The notes under the pieces: model-generated
Seen by the model: the letters and a program-made list of their open reading frames with translations, nothing else
The model's database searches: none
What the model was told of the DNA's origin: nothing
Position numbers and translations under genes: made by a program
Shown: piece after piece, positions 5,797 to 5,966 of the stretch
How positions within the stretch are numbered: the first letter of the stretch is position 1
Layout: each line of letters opens with the position of its first letter
DNA from: Clostridiales bacterium UBA1381
GTDB lineage: Bacteria; Bacillota; Clostridia; UBA1381
Length of the DNA: 5,966 nucleotides
Direction of reading: 5' to 3'
Assembly (NCBI GenBank): GCA_002305435.1
Contig: DBQZ01000055.1
Span: 1 to 5,966, forward strand

Positions 5797-5966
5797 TCAA
5801 AGTGAAAAAGGGAGGAGAGCGTTGATTATCATTGCTAAAATAACAGCTATTCCTGCCATATATAACATTTCTTTGGCTGTTCTGCGTAAAACAATAATTC
5901 CAATTAAGAGAATTGCAAGATTAAGCCATGAGCTAATATCTATGTAAAACATTCCATACGAGAAAG
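5797..5966 (-). CDS. C-terminal part of an unrecognised membrane protein (runs off right edge)
   Basis: The frame is open from the right edge to a TGA at 5797-5799, giving 55 residues. Two hydrophobic segments (WLNLAILLIGIIVL, residues 13-26, and MAGIAVILAMIINALL, residues 36-51) flank a short basic loop, RRTAKE, and the protein ends PFSL. This is the look of the last two membrane helices of a polytopic protein. An ATG at residue 5 could instead start a two-helix small protein of about 51 residues, but no ribosome site precedes it. I cannot assign a family. There is no convincing terminator between its stop and the hsp20 promoter. Confidence 0.5.
   Translation of the reverse strand, partial: FSYGMFYIDISSWLNLAILLIGIIVLRRTAKEMLYMAGIAVILAMIINALLPFSL

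Noticed and set aside
5795..5813. GGTCAAAGTGAAA resembling a CtsR heptad site
   Set aside because: Only one GGTCAAA half-site is present; the second direct-repeat heptad is missing, and it lies at the end of a coding frame over 100 bp from the hsp20 promoter.
5822..5947. Plus-strand TTG-started frame of 41 codons preceded by GGGAGGAG at good spacing
   Set aside because: It lies antisense to the two-helix membrane frame, the product is short and featureless, and the G-rich ribosome-like site is the complement of Leu-Leu-Pro-Phe codons. The minus frame gives a more protein-like membrane topology.

Overview
The window looks like an ordinary chromosomal stretch from a low-to-moderate GC Gram-positive bacterium, most likely a Clostridia member. 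The basis is strong purine-rich Shine-Dalgarno sites, near-consensus sigma-A promoters with extended -10 boxes, a HrcA/CIRCE operator, an ATG/TTG-rich compact layout and the protein types present. There are no mobile elements, CRISPR arrays, tRNAs or rRNAs.

Layout. (1) Positions 1-1575, minus strand: a two-gene unit, nfo (endonuclease IV) followed by a FliB-type lysine N-methylase that runs off the left edge. The two overlap by ATGA and are driven by a promoter at 1547-1575. (2) Positions 1617-5102, plus strand: a promoter, then a probable four-gene operon of M18 zinc aminopeptidase, a 65-residue single-pass membrane protein of unknown function, an OafA-type membrane acyltransferase and a nicotinamidase/isochorismatase-family cysteine hydrolase. 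Gaps are 4 nt, 12 nt and a 4-nt overlap. (3) Positions 5072-5102: a hairpin with an A-tract on one side and a T-tract on the other, serving as a shared terminator for converging genes. (4) Positions 5109-5701, minus strand: a small heat-shock protein (Hsp20) gene with a leader of about 124 nt, a perfect-consensus promoter (TTGACA-17-TATAAT) and a CIRCE operator laid over the -35 box. (5) Positions 5797-5966, minus strand: the C-terminal end of an unrecognised membrane protein, running off the right edge.

How the genes fit together. Nfo is base-excision DNA repair and shares a message with a protein-modifying methylase, probably for reasons of conserved neighbourhood rather than pathway. The plus-strand operon mixes peptide turnover, envelope acylation and an amide hydrolase; no single pathway is evident. 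The best-supported regulatory story is Hsp20, where operator and promoter share bases. The one CIRCE mismatch is exactly the base needed to keep the -35 box at consensus. I do not see a clear undescribed system here; the novel items are the small membrane protein, the CIRCE/-35 arrangement and a possible Shine-Dalgarno-masking leader on hsp20.
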